From the NCBI GenBank assembly GCA_016234735.1, contig JACRAN010000172.1, positions 1-33,281 of the forward strand: 33,281 nt of DNA, read 5' to 3'. Made by a program: the position numbers and the translations under genes. This stretch comes from Bacteroidota bacterium (GTDB lineage Bacteria; Bacteroidota; Bacteroidia; Chitinophagales; Saprospiraceae). Shown piece after piece: positions 16,617 to 26,900 of the stretch (position 1 is the first letter of the stretch; every line of letters starts with the position of its first letter). The notes below the pieces were generated by a model. It worked only from the letters and a program-made list of their open reading frames with translations, was not told where the DNA came from and did no database searches.

Positions 16617-18083
16617 ATGAAGAAAATCCTCGTTGCCAACCGGGGCGAAATCGCCCTCCGGGTCATGCGCACCGCCCGCCGCATGGGCATCCGCACCGTC
16701 GCCGTGTACTCCGAAGTCGACCGCCGGTCGCCCCACGTCCGCTTCGCCGACGAGGCCGTGTGCATCGGGCCGCCGCCCTCCAGCCAGTCGTACCTGCTCG
16801 GCGAAAAAATCATCGAGGCGGCGAAAAAGTTGGGTGTGGACGGCATCCACCCCGGCTACGGTTTTTTGAGCGAAAACGCTGCGTTTGCGAAGGCAGTGAC
16901 CGAAGCGGGCATCACGTTCATCGGCCCGTCGCCCCACGCCATCGAGGTGATGGGCAGCAAGCTGGCGGCCAAAGACGCCGTCCGCCAATTCAACATCCCG
17001 ATGGTGCCCGGCACCGAAAACGCCATCAGCGACATTGCGGAAGCCAAAAAAATCTGCCGGGAAGTGGGCTACCCCGTGCTGGTGAAGGCATCGGCAGGCG
17101 GAGGCGGCAAGGGTATGCGCATCGTCGAAAACGAGGACGAGCTTGCCAGCCAGATGGAGCGGGCCATCAGCGAGGCGCTCTCCGCCTTCGGCGACGGCTC
17201 GGTTTTCATCGAAAAATACATCGCCTCGCCCCGCCACATCGAAATCCAGGTGCTGGCCGACGGGCACGGCAACACCGTCCACCTCTTCGAGCGGGAGTGC
17301 AGCGTGCAGCGCCGCCACCAAAAAGTGGTGGAGGAAGCACCCAGCGCCATCCTCACGCCACAGGTGCGGGCCACCATGGGGGCCGATGCGGTGAAAGTGG
17401 CGCAGGCCTGCAGCTACACGGGCGCAGGCACCGTCGAGTTCCTCGTGGACGAACACCTGGACTACTACTTTCTGGAAATGAACACCCGCCTGCAAGTGGA
17501 GCACCCGGTGACGGAAATGATTGCCGGCATCGACCTCGTGGAGCAGCAAATCCGCATTGCGAGGGGCGAAAAACTGCCGTTTTCGCAACAGGATTTGGCC
17601 ATCAACGGCCACGCCATCGAGCTGCGGGTGTACGCCGAAGACCCGCACAACGACTTCCTGCCCAGCATCGGCAGGCTGGCGACCTACCGCCCTCCGACCG
17701 GCGACGGTATCCGGGTGGACGACGGCTACACCGAGGGCATGGACATCCCCATCTACTACGACCCCATGATTGCGAAGTTGGTCGCCTTCGGCAAAAGTCG
17801 CCCGGAGGCCATCCGCCGCCTGCTGCAAGCCATCGAGGATTTCGAAATCGAAGGCGTGGCCACGACGCTGCCCTTCGGTCGGTTCGTGCTGGAACACGAG
17901 GCGTTCACCTCCGGCCAATTCGACACGCATTTCGTCCAAAACCACTTCACGAAAGAAGCCCTGGCCGCCAGTGAACAGGAAGAAAATGCCGTAGCGGCTG
18001 CACTGGCGCTGCAATTGTACCTGCGGGAAAAACAGCGGTTGCGTGTGCCGGAGACAGAGGGGTCGGCGTGGTGGCGGAGGTGA
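16617..18083 (+). CDS. accC: Biotin carboxylase subunit of an acyl-CoA carboxylase
   Basis: 488 residues, cytoplasmic. It uses ATP and bicarbonate to carboxylate biotin on a carrier protein. The N-terminal fold MKKILVANRGEIALRVMRTA, IHPGYGFLSENA, the ATP-grasp glycine loop KASAGGGGKGMRI, ERECSVQRRHQK and EMNTRLQVEHPVTE are all intact. At 488 residues it is ~40 longer than E. coli AccC and lacks a fused biotin-carrier domain. The extra C-terminal part is like stand-alone subunits of propionyl- or acetyl-CoA carboxylases in Bacteroidota. No carrier or transferase gene is adjacent, so the acyl substrate cannot be decided here. The symbol accC is therefore provisional. Confidence 0.9.
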   Translation: MKKILVANRGEIALRVMRTARRMGIRTVAVYSEVDRRSPHVRFADEAVCIGPPPSSQSYLLGEKIIEAAKKLGVDGIHPGYGFLSENAAFAKAVTEAGITFIGPSPHAIEVMGSKLAAKDAVRQFNIPMVPGTENAISDIAEAKKICREVGYPVLVKASAGGGGKGMRIVENEDELASQMERAISEALSAFGDGSVFIEKYIASPRHIEIQVLADGHGNTVHLFERECSVQRRHQKVVEEAPSAILTPQVRATMGADAVKVAQACSYTGAGTVEFLVDEHLDYYFLEMNTRLQVEHPVTEMIAGIDLVEQQIRIARGEKLPFSQQDLAINGHAIELRVYAEDPHNDFLPSIGRLATYRPPTGDGIRVDDGYTEGMDIPIYYDPMIAKLVAFGKSRPEAIRRLLQAIEDFEIEGVATTLPFGRFVLEHEAFTSGQFDTHFVQNHFTKEALAASEQEENAVAAALALQLYLREKQRLRVPETEGSAWWRR

Positions 18084-18108
18084 GAAATTGGAAATTTGGA
18101 TGTCGGCA

Positions 18109-21100
18109 CTACATCTTCACCAACTTCACCATTGCCTGTTGCGGCCCGACTGTGAGCCGCAGCCAGCAGAACCCGGCGGGTGCTGACCCCACTGACAAAG
18201 CTAATTGGTGCTCTCCGGCGGGGAGCGGCGACTGGGGAAGCCAACCGGCCACTTTCCGTCCGAGGTCATCGAATACCTCCACGGAAACGGTTTCCATTTG
18301 TTCCAACTTAAAAGCCACGTTGATTTTCTCCGAAAACGGGTTCGGAAACACCCTGACATTCAACGGGTTAGCCTCAAAATCCTTCGTCGCCGTCAGCAAG
18401 GTCAGGTACAACGTCACGAGGCTGTCGCAGCCCTGCCAGGTTTGCAGTGGCACCTCGTAGGTGCCGGGTTGCGTGAAAACCTGGTTGCCCACCATCACGA
18501 ACCCGCCAGCCGAAATCGTGTCGAAAACCGCTACCTCCTCGTTGGGGAAAACCGTCAGCGTGATGGTCGAAATGGAGTCGCAGCCGAGGGGCAAGCTGAA
18601 CGTGTCCACCAAAACCGTGTCGCCGAACACCTGGAAGCCGTTGAAAAAACTGCCCTCGCAGAGGTCGAGTTCGTAATTGGTTTCCAGCAAATCCACCACC
18701 GAGAGGTGGGCGACGATGGTGCTGTCGCAACCGAGCGTCCAGGTGTGCAGCACGGTGGTCACCGTCGTGTCGTTGAAGATGGGAATGCCCTCGTAACTAC
18801 CTCCTGCACAGAGGCTTACGTCGATGTTGGTCGTCGCAGCGCCCTCGATGTACACCTGCTGCACCAGCGTGTCGAAGCCGAAACCGTTGCCGACGATGAA
18901 CGTCACCTCGTACACCCCGCCCTGCGGGAAACTCACCACCGGGTAGCGCAGGTCGGTCTCCGCCGGAGTGCCGCCGGGGAAGTACCAGTACCAGCTTTCC
19001 GGGTTCGAGTAGCTGTTGTCGAGGAACTGCACGTCGGGGGTGATGCAATCGGCGTTGTGGTCAAAGTCAAATACGGCAGTGGGAGCCGCACCGATGGTGA
19101 TGGTTTGCTCGTAAGTGGCTGTTCCACAGCCGTTTGTGGCAGTCAGCGTGACCGTGTAGGTGCCGTTTTGGGGGAAAGTGTACGCCGGGTTGGCAGCAAA
19201 CTGGCAGAAGCCGTCGCCGTAGCACCACTCGAAACCCGTGCCGCCGAGGCCCGTCGGGTCGGCGCTCAGGTTGACGAACTGCACCGTCGCCCCGTTGATG
19301 ACCGGGGTGAAATTGGCAGTCGGCGCAGGCAGCACGGTGATGTAGTCGGAGTAGGTAGCGATGTGCTCGCCCGCCGCATTTTTCACCAGCAATTTTACCT
19401 CAAAAACGCCCGCCGTGTAGTACGCAATGGCGGGCGGGTTTTCCCCGAAATGCGCCGCAGGCGTGCCGCCCTCGAACGTCCACTCCCAGTGCGTGGGGTT
19501 GCCGGTGGCGAGGCTGCTGAACTGCACCGATTTGTTCACGCAGATTTCATTCAAATCGGATTCAAAAAACGCCACGGGCGGCGTGAGGGTAGCCGTTTCA
19601 ACCAAAAAAACCGGAGCGCCGGTGAGGGCAATGCCGTTCGGTGAAATGCTCGTGACCTGCCCCGTCTGCGAGAAGTCCCAGGCCCGTCGCTGCAACTGCC
19701 CGATGCCCAAACCCGCTGGAAATGAGTACGTTGCATTGGCCACCTCGCTCTGGTCGGTCTCCGTTTTTGCCCAAAGCACGTACACGAAATTGCCCGCCGC
19801 ATCGCTGAATGCCGCCCCGCCGACGTTGTCCGGCAGGTTCATCGCTTCGGTACGCTGCTGGTTGTGATCGGTGCCGAAGAGCAGGTCGGAGCAGGTTTTC
19901 AGCGCCACGCCCTCGTCGTTCACGGTCTGGTTGTACGGTGTGATGCCGTCCATTTTTTGATAAAAACCCATGACCTCGAACGGGTCGGCGGCTTCCCAAA
20001 TATGCTGGCTCTCCGCCAGTCGGAAGATGTTGAGCTGGCGGATGCCATCCTTCACGCTCTCCACCCAGGCCTTCACAATCCAATTGCGCTGTGCCTCCGC
20101 CGAGCCGAGGAAGCCGTAGAACGACTTGCGGGGAAGGTTTGCATCGCTGATAATCCATTCTTTTTCAGGGAATTGTGTGCCATCGTAGCCGTAGTTTCCC
20201 AGCACCTCGGTGAAGCTCGCCTTCACTCGTGGGATGCCGCTCACGGCAGCGTCGCTGTGGCGCTCGTAGGCAAACTGACCGGCGTTCACGTCATAAAAAA
20301 CCGTGCTGCCGTCGAAGTGCGGATAGCTTTTGAAGCCCACCGCATCGAAGTAGGCACCGCCCTTCAGCGGGTAGGGGGTAGCGGTGCTGCCATCGAGCGG
20401 GTTGTCGGTATTGCGGCAAACGGCATCGAGAAACGACGGGAAGGCGATGCCACTGATGGTCACGTAGCCGTCGGGGTCGAGGTATCGGACGATTTCGTAG
20501 GCGATGCGCAGGCTGCGGATGTAGTAAAAAATCGGCGCTTTGAGTTCGTAGTCGCAGGGGTCGGGGTTGTTTTGCCACCAGTTGCCGGGTTCGCCGGGGG
20601 GCAGCCATGCCTTGTCGCCCGTGAGGTCGAAGTCGGGCGAGTTGTAGATTTCCCAAAAACGCACGTAGTCCCGGTAGGTGTTCACCGTGTTCCAGACGTA
20701 GAGGGCGAACGGGTTGGCATCGTTCACAGGCGTACCGTTCGCCCCATTGTCCCAGATGTCCAAGTACAAATCTTTGAACAGAGCACTCTGATAATCAGGG
20801 CAATAGAAATACGTATCCCGGTTTTGCGCAGCCGGAAAAGCCAGCAGGAACGTGTTGTCCCGCAAGTCCACATTGTCGAAATGCTCGAACTCCGGCAGCC
20901 GGGTGTCGTAGCCGAGGTCGAGGAAAGCGCTCTCGCCGGTGTAGGTTCGGAGCGCCTTCACGCCCACGCCTTCCTCGCTTTCGAGGGGGTTGCCAGCGGC
21001 AATATTTGCGACCTGCTCGTCCGTCCAGCCGGGCACGTAGTCCCACGAGGTGCCGGGCCGGAACGTGCCAGTGAAGGCGGGAATGCTGTCGTTGGCGGTG

Positions 21101-23223
21101 AAATCGAGCTGCGTGGTGGTGGGCGACGTGACCGTGACGGGGTGCGTGACGCTCACGCTGCCGCACTGGTTGGTCGCCGTGAGGGTGACGTTGAAGGTGC
21201 CGCTTTGCAAGTAAACATGCGTCGGCACGGCATCCGTGCTGGTTTGGCTGTCGCCAAAATTCCAACTGAAATTGGTCAGCCCGTAGGCCGTTTCATTGTG
21301 AAAATAGACAATCGGCCCAGTCAAGTCGGTGCTGAACTGTGGGGCTGGCGGTACCGTCACGAACAGCGTCTGGCTTTGCTCCGCAATGACCTGGCCGGCG
21401 GCATTTTTCGCCTGCAACGTCACGTGGTACGTGCCTTCATTGGTCAACGTCATCGATGGGTTTTGGGTGGAAAACGTGAGCGGCACACCGCCCGGCGGTT
21501 GCACCGTCCAGAGCCACTGGGCAGCACCGGGCACCTGCGCCGTGAGTTGCAGCGTGAACGGGGCGCAGGCACTGTACTCGTTCATGCTGAACGTACGCTG
21601 CGTCAAAAAAATGGGCGTGGCGGCCAGGGCGATGTTTGCCGAAGGCGACGAAACAGCCTCGTGGGTCACGCTGGCATCCCACTCGCATTTCAGCAGGTTG
21701 GAGATGTTCAAACCCGCCGGGAACGAGTACGTGGCGTTGGCCACTTCGCTCAGGTCGGTCTGCGTTTTCGCCCAGAGCACGTAGGTGAAATTGCCGTGCC
21801 CGTCCTGGAACGCCCCACCGCCGACGGTTGGGGGCAATTGCAATTGTCCCGTGCGCACCGGGTCGAACGTTTTCCCAAACAACACATCCGAAGCCGTCTT
21901 GTGGGCGATGCCCTCCTCGTTGAGTTGCTGAAAGTACAAGTCGTTGTAATCCAGCCGTTTGTACAGGCCCATGAGGTCGAATTCCGAGTAGGCATTTTCA
22001 AAATAAGTGTCTTCGGCGAGCTTGTACACCTGCATTTGCAGGATGCCGTTGGCCATGCAGGTGGTCATGGCTTTGATTAAAAAATTGCGCTGTGCCGCTG
22101 CCGAGCCGATGTAGTTTTCGGTGGTGCCGGGTTCGGGGAAGGGCTTGCGGGGCAGGTTGATTTCGGTGATAATCCAGAGTTTTTCGGGATGGGTCTGGCC
22201 GTCGTAGCCGTAGTTGCCGAGCACGGCCTGGTAGGCATCTTTCGTTTTCAAAAGCGCCTGTGCAGCGGCATCGGAGTGGCGGTAGTAGAGCCAGTTTTGG
22301 ATGCTGTCGCTGTACTCCCGCAGCCCTCCGTCGAAATGCGGGTAGCTGTGGTAGCCCATCACGTCGAAGTAAGCACCGCCCTGGAGCGGGTGCTCGGCGG
22401 TCACCGAGCCGTCCACGGGGTTGTCGGTGTTCCTCAAAATCGCATCCAAAAACGACGGGTATCCCGTGCCGGAAACGACCACGTAGGCGTCGGGGTCGAG
22501 CGTTTTGATGACTTCCCAACTGATGCGCAACAGCCTGACGTAGTGGAAAATGGGTGCCCGCAGCTTGTAGTCGCAGGGGTCGGGGTTGTTGTCCCACCAA
22601 CTGCCGGGAGCGCCCGGAGGCAGGTAGCCGAGGCCGCCGGTGTAGTCGAAGCCTGGCTCGTTCCAGATTTCCCAGAAGCGCACGTGGTCTTTGTAAGCCT
22701 CGACGATTTTGTAGAGGTAGGCGGCGTAGTGGTTGTCGTCGTTGTAGGACGTTCCGTTGGTGCCGCCGTCCCAGATGGGTTCGTACATGTTGGCGAAGAG
22801 TTCCGACTGGATGCCGGGGCAGTACTGCACGGGGTCCCGGTGGGCCGGGGTCGGGAAACCCACGATAGCCGTGTGCTCGCCCATGCCCAACTCCTCGTAA
22901 TACTGGAAAGTATTTGCCAGGGCACCGTAGCCCGCTACTTCCACGTAGCTTTCGAAGATGCCGGGACGCAACGACTTGATGCCTGCGCCCAACACCCCCC
23001 CTGCCCCCCCCGAAGGGGGGATACCGCCCGCAGCGAGTAGCGCCAGTTGTTCCTGGGTAAATGCGGTGTACTGTCCGATGTTGGCTGCCGGGTGGAAGCC
23101 TTGCGTGTAGGGCGTTACCGTGTTGTTGGCGGTGAAGTTGACTTGTGCGGTTCCTTTCCCGATGACAAAAAGACAGGAAACGGACAGGGCCAAGGTGTGA
23201 ATTTTGGTCACAATGTTGTTCAT
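18109..23223 (-). CDS. Giant T9SS protein with two tandem glycosidase-like modules and PKD domains
   Basis: 1704 residues from the ATG at 23223, which opens a signal peptide (MNNIVTKIHTLALSVSCLF, cleaved near GTAQ); earlier in-frame ATGs add 55 unlikely residues. Layout: module 1 (~28-540), two PKD/Ig-like domains (~541-703), module 2 (~704-1208), three PKD domains (~1209-1460), three cysteine repeats with GCDS (~1468-1605), and a T9SS sorting domain (VFPNPFSEK). Module 1 looks like a clan GH-A TIM-barrel glycosidase: WEIWNEP (E189) and WIITEIN (E354). Module 2 is a clear duplicate in which these become WEIYNSP (S862) and WIISDAN (D1027). Both modules end with an ATYSFPAGL segment. A surface or secreted polysaccharide-acting or -binding protein is inferred. 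The substrate and exact GH family are unknown. It is convergent with the biotin carboxylase gene, 25 bases apart. Confidence 0.85.
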   Translation of the reverse strand: MNNIVTKIHTLALSVSCLFVIGKGTAQVNFTANNTVTPYTQGFHPAANIGQYTAFTQEQLALLAAGGIPPSGGAGGVLGAGIKSLRPGIFESYVEVAGYGALANTFQYYEELGMGEHTAIVGFPTPAHRDPVQYCPGIQSELFANMYEPIWDGGTNGTSYNDDNHYAAYLYKIVEAYKDHVRFWEIWNEPGFDYTGGLGYLPPGAPGSWWDNNPDPCDYKLRAPIFHYVRLLRISWEVIKTLDPDAYVVVSGTGYPSFLDAILRNTDNPVDGSVTAEHPLQGGAYFDVMGYHSYPHFDGGLREYSDSIQNWLYYRHSDAAAQALLKTKDAYQAVLGNYGYDGQTHPEKLWIITEINLPRKPFPEPGTTENYIGSAAAQRNFLIKAMTTCMANGILQMQVYKLAEDTYFENAYSEFDLMGLYKRLDYNDLYFQQLNEEGIAHKTASDVLFGKTFDPVRTGQLQLPPTVGGGAFQDGHGNFTYVLWAKTQTDLSEVANATYSFPAGLNISNLLKCEWDASVTHEAVSSPSANIALAATPIFLTQRTFSMNEYSACAPFTLQLTAQVPGAAQWLWTVQPPGGVPLTFSTQNPSMTLTNEGTYHVTLQAKNAAGQVIAEQSQTLFVTVPPAPQFSTDLTGPIVYFHNETAYGLTNFSWNFGDSQTSTDAVPTHVYLQSGTFNVTLTATNQCGSVSVTHPVTVTSPTTTQLDFTANDSIPAFTGTFRPGTSWDYVPGWTDEQVANIAAGNPLESEEGVGVKALRTYTGESAFLDLGYDTRLPEFEHFDNVDLRDNTFLLAFPAAQNRDTYFYCPDYQSALFKDLYLDIWDNGANGTPVNDANPFALYVWNTVNTYRDYVRFWEIYNSPDFDLTGDKAWLPPGEPGNWWQNNPDPCDYELKAPIFYYIRSLRIAYEIVRYLDPDGYVTISGIAFPSFLDAVCRNTDNPLDGSTATPYPLKGGAYFDAVGFKSYPHFDGSTVFYDVNAGQFAYERHSDAAVSGIPRVKASFTEVLGNYGYDGTQFPEKEWIISDANLPRKSFYGFLGSAEAQRNWIVKAWVESVKDGIRQLNIFRLAESQHIWEAADPFEVMGFYQKMDGITPYNQTVNDEGVALKTCSDLLFGTDHNQQRTEAMNLPDNVGGAAFSDAAGNFVYVLWAKTETDQSEVANATYSFPAGLGIGQLQRRAWDFSQTGQVTSISPNGIALTGAPVFLVETATLTPPVAFFESDLNEICVNKSVQFSSLATGNPTHWEWTFEGGTPAAHFGENPPAIAYYTAGVFEVKLLVKNAAGEHIATYSDYITVLPAPTANFTPVINGATVQFVNLSADPTGLGGTGFEWCYGDGFCQFAANPAYTFPQNGTYTVTLTATNGCGTATYEQTITIGAAPTAVFDFDHNADCITPDVQFLDNSYSNPESWYWYFPGGTPAETDLRYPVVSFPQGGVYEVTFIVGNGFGFDTLVQQVYIEGAATTNIDVSLCAGGSYEGIPIFNDTTVTTVLHTWTLGCDSTIVAHLSVVDLLETNYELDLCEGSFFNGFQVFGDTVLVDTFSLPLGCDSISTITLTVFPNEEVAVFDTISAGGFVMVGNQVFTQPGTYEVPLQTWQGCDSLVTLYLTLLTATKDFEANPLNVRVFPNPFSEKINVAFKLEQMETVSVEVFDDLGRKVAGWLPQSPLPAGEHQLALSVGSAPAGFCWLRLTVGPQQAMVKLVKM
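22991..23022 (-). repeat. C/G homopolymer hairpin inserted in frame in the giant gene
   Basis: The plus strand has C7, then TG, then C8, then GAA, then G6; CCCCCC (23006-23011) can pair with GGGGGG (23015-23020). On the coding strand it translates as an IPPSGGAGGVLG loop in module 1. The equivalent place in module 2 has no such run. It resembles the C-run/GAA/G-run palindromes that recur in Bacteroidota intergenic DNA. Confidence 0.7.
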
Positions 23224-23271
23224 GTTGGTGATTGCACTTAACGGGGGGCAGCCTTTTACGGGAGGGATGTG

Positions 23272-23279
23272 CAAAGATA
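23272..23279 (-). promoter_or_regulatory. Candidate -7 box for the giant gene
   Basis: Read on the minus strand, 23279-23272 is TATCTTTG, a perfect TAnnTTTG box about 48 bases before the ATG at 23223. A T-rich stretch (TTTTTC) lies 19 bases further upstream where a -33 TTTG would be expected, an imperfect match. Confidence 0.5.
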
Positions 23280-23363
23280 GTAGATTTATTTGAGCGGGGA
23301 AAAAGTTGTATTTGCCATAGGGACTCGGAGGCTCGGAGGGGGTCATTAACGCTCCGTTAAATA

Positions 23364-23801
23364 TCAGGGCCGGTATTCCCATTCCCATACATCGCCGTCG
23401 TCCTTGTCAAAGACCATCCCCAGGAGGCGGAACCCATTCTTTTCCAATATCCGGGTCGAAAAGTTGTTTTCCGGCAACGTCCTGGCGGTGATGCGGACGG
23501 AGGCATCCGTTTGCAGGGACAACAACACCAATTGCCTGCACATCTCCGTGCCGATGCCCTGCTGCCGGAACCGCTCGAACGTCCCGTAGGCGATTTCCAC
23601 CGAGCCGCCGACGGGCCGGCCCTTGAAGGCGGCGCAACCTACCAACCGGCCCTCCTGACTGGCGTAGTAACCAATCCAGGGCGGGTCGAACCCGACGGAC
23701 TTGTAAAAGTCGATCGACATTTGAAGGCTTTCCTGACAATCGGGGTGGTTGACGAATTCCGGGTTTTCTTCGAGGGTTGCTTTGACGGGCAGTAGCTCCA
23801 T
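23364..23801 (-). CDS. GNAT family N-acetyltransferase
   Basis: 145 residues from the ATG at 23801 (MELLPVKATLEENPEF). Earlier in-frame starts would run through the terminator of the upstream gene, so I rejected them. The GNAT core is visible: a beta4 strand with GRLVGCAAFKG, then VEIAYGTFERFRQQGIGTEMCRQL with the acetyl-CoA pyrophosphate loop Q/RxxGxG/A as RQQGIG. The ARTLPENNFSTRILEKNGFRLLG segment is the usual GNAT end. It transfers an acetyl group from acetyl-CoA to an amine. The substrate cannot be told. It lies downstream of, and is separated by a strong terminator from, the PA-domain gene. Confidence 0.85.
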   Translation of the reverse strand: MELLPVKATLEENPEFVNHPDCQESLQMSIDFYKSVGFDPPWIGYYASQEGRLVGCAAFKGRPVGGSVEIAYGTFERFRQQGIGTEMCRQLVLLSLQTDASVRITARTLPENNFSTRILEKNGFRLLGMVFDKDDGDVWEWEYRP

Positions 23802-23910
23802 TTTTTTGTTGTTTTTTAAACGCAGAGGTATAGGGATTTGATGATTATTGAATAGCCCGGGGCATTGGCAAGTGACGCTGCGCGAACACTTGCCAGAACT
23901 GATACATAAA

Positions 23911-23942
23911 AAAACCCGCTCCGGTTGCCCGGAGCGGGTTTT
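23911..23942 (-). terminator. Rho-independent terminator of the PA-domain gene
   Basis: A 14-bp perfect stem AAAACCCGCTCCGG/CCGGAGCGGGTTTT (23911-23924 with 23929-23942) has a four-base TTGC loop. On the minus strand it follows the stop at 23974 by about 30 bases and ends in T residues. It could also work for plus-strand transcription. Confidence 0.9.
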
Positions 23943-23973
23943 AAATTCTTCCAAAAAATATTCTTCCTGGAAA

Positions 23974-26900
23974 TTACTGAACAATCAATTTCTCAGCAGC
24001 GGATACGCCATTTTCAGTCACTACATTGAAGAAATACATGCCTGGGAGCAGGGCATCTTTTTCAATGGTAAGCTGTGAGCCATTTACTTGGTACGTGCGT
24101 ACCAACTGCCCGGTCATCGTGGTCAATCGTGCTTCTGCATCCACCAACGGTGCGCTGAAGGTGACGATGGCCTTGCTGCTGAACGGGTTCGGTGCGATGG
24201 TCATCGGTATGTCAAGGCGCTCACGGGTTGAGTTCGGCAGGTTGCAGCCCTCGCAAGTGTTGTAGGTGTAGCAGAATGACAAATCCGTAGCAGGAATTAC
24301 GAGCGTCCGGTTGTCTGGTATCGTTGTACAAGTGGCATTTGCAGCGAGACACTCTTGCTCATCACCACAATCGCCCCAAGAAGTGGCAGTATTGAGGAAC
24401 TTGTACTGCAAGGTCTGGCCAACAGAAGTTGCAGGAAACTCAATGGTCACTTCGTAAATATCGTTGCCGATAGCTGTAAAAGCAGGGGAAGAAGGTGGGT
24501 CCCAATCCGGAACGCTTGCACCGTTGGTGGTGAAGTTACCAGCTATCTTCACACCTACAACAGGCTTGCCTTGTTCGATTGCCCAAGTCATGTCAACCTG
24601 GAAAGTAACGGCAATGGCCGGAATAGGCAGTATGTTTTCCACGAACAGCACGTCGTCAATGAAGAACAGGTTGTCGGCGTTGATGGAGAAGAAGTCGATG
24701 GAGCCAAGGTTGCCGGTGTAAGCTGCGCTTGTGGCAACCTGTACGCCGTCAATCCACACGTCCAGGGTGTTGTTGTCAAGATCGATGACATGCACCACCT
24801 CGAACCAGGTGTCTTCCGGGTACGTGAAAGCAAGTGCCCCCTCGGCGATGATACCCTCCCCAAAAACAGCGGTTGCACCCGTCGCATCGTTGCCGAAGTG
24901 GACGTTCAGATTCCATGCCTGGCCTGCAGTTTCGCTGTTCTGGAAGTTGTAGTACGCCACGTGGCCTGCCGCCACGAACTGGTTCCAACTCAGGGTGTAG
25001 CTGCCGGTTGTGCGGTTGCCGAGCAGCAGCAGCACGTCCTGTGTGCCGGTGCCTTCCACTACCATTGAGTTGGCACCGTGTGCAGCAGTAGCCGTCGTCA
25101 CGATACCGTCTTCCGGCCCACCGATGGCACCGCTCCAGGTGCTCCACCAAGGTGCGTTAGCGCCCGTCGTTGTGCCTGGGCCGTACAGTTCGAGGCCATC
25201 GCAGATGATGGCATCCGGGTCGCAGGTAGGCAACAACAGGAATTCCACATCGTCGATGTAGTACGTATTGGTGACATCCACCGAGAAGAAGTCGATGGAG
25301 CCGATGTTGCCGGTGTAGGCCGTTGTTTCCAACAACTGCCCATCGAGGAAGAGCGACATCAGGTTGTTGTCCAGGTCGATGGTCATGGCTACTTCGAACC
25401 AGGCATCTTCCACCACCGGGAAGGTGGTACCACTTTGGACGACTATGCCCACGCCCGGCGTTGCAGCCCCAGCCACATTCCTGTTGAAATACAGGTCGAG
25501 GTTCCACTGAACACCTGCTGTTTCTTCGTTTTGAATGTTGTAGTAGGCATGGCTGCCTGCCGGAATGTACATCTGCCAGGAGAGGCGGTAAGCACCATCG
25601 GTTTGGTTGCCCAAAAGCAAAAGCACGTCCTGTGCCCCGCTGTTCCCTACCTTCATGGAAGTGGTGCCGCTGTACGCCTGCTCGTTCGTCAGGATGCCGT
25701 CTTCAGGGCCACCAACAGCGCCGCTCCAGGTGCTCCACCAGGTTTCGCCGTCCACGCCCGTGAAGCCCGGAACCGGGTACATCTCAAAGTTGTCGCAGAT
25801 GATGGCATCGGTGCGGCAGGATGGCAGTTGCTCGTAGAGCACATCGTCCACCCAGAAGCGGTTCGTTGTGGTGTTGGCAGAGTAAAAATCTATTGAGCCG
25901 ATATTACCTGCATAGACCCAGGAAGTAGCAACGTTACCGTCCACAAAGAGCGTGGCCTTGTCGTTATCAAGGTCAATCACCTGTTTTACATCAAACCAGG
26001 TATCATGCGGGAAAGCAAAGGTGGAGTTGTTTTGATTCTCAATTCCGATGCCGGGCGTGGCTGCGCCATTTGCACCATTTTGTCCGAGGTAAACTTCCAG
26101 GTTCCACTGAACACCGGGTATCTCGGTATCCTGGATGTTGTAGTAGCCGATTTTGCCGGCCGGGATGTACATTTTCCAGGAGAGGCTGTACACGCCCGAA
26201 GTGCGGTCGCCCAAGAGCAGCAGCACGTCCTGCGTTCCACCTTCCTGAATCAACATCGAATTCGGTGCGCTGAAGAACTGCGCATTGCTCACGATGCCGT
26301 CCTCCGGGCCACCGATGGCACCGCTCCAGGTGCTCCAGTGTGGCGCATTGCTGCCAGTGGTGGTACCGGCGGCGTAGCTGTCGAAGTTGTCGCAAATGAT
26401 GGCGTTCGGATTGGAACAATCCGTCGGCGGCGGGCAGGTGAAGCAGTCGTCGTAGCAGTAGGCTATCGTGGCAACAGGCACCAGCCCGACGAGACCCGTG
26501 CGGCAGGTGGCCAGATCGGCATTGGTTTCCACGTTGCCGGCACCGTTTGCGTAGCGGAAATCGACCGTGGTTCCGGCCAGGATGGGTTCCGTGTGCGACC
26601 AAGTGTTGTCACCGTTGTCGGTCATGTTGATTTCAGCACCGCCGTTGATGACGAGTTTCACCCCATCGGCAGCAGGTGCCGTGTAGGTCATGTCAACAGT
26701 GAAAGTCACGTCCACGTTGGGCAGCGGGCCAAACGAAACCGTGAAATCGAAACCAGTGGGTTCCCAGGTGTCGTCCCAAACGATGAGGTACTCCTCACCG
26801 GCCTGCACAATCACGTCGAGGTTGGAGGCGTAGAGGTCGCTGCCGGTAGCGAATTCGCAGAAGTCATCGTTCTGGTCAATCAAGGTCAGTGCGTTGCGGC

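Noticed and set aside
16563-18014. 483-codon minus-strand frame opposite the biotin carboxylase gene
   Set aside because: The plus strand is an unmistakable ATP-grasp carboxylase.
19864-22080. 738-codon plus-strand frame opposite the giant T9SS gene
   Set aside because: The opposite strand carries two aligned duplicate modules and PKD domains; the antisense product is repetitive Val/Arg/Glu-rich without motifs. Its near-repeats only mirror the duplicated gene.
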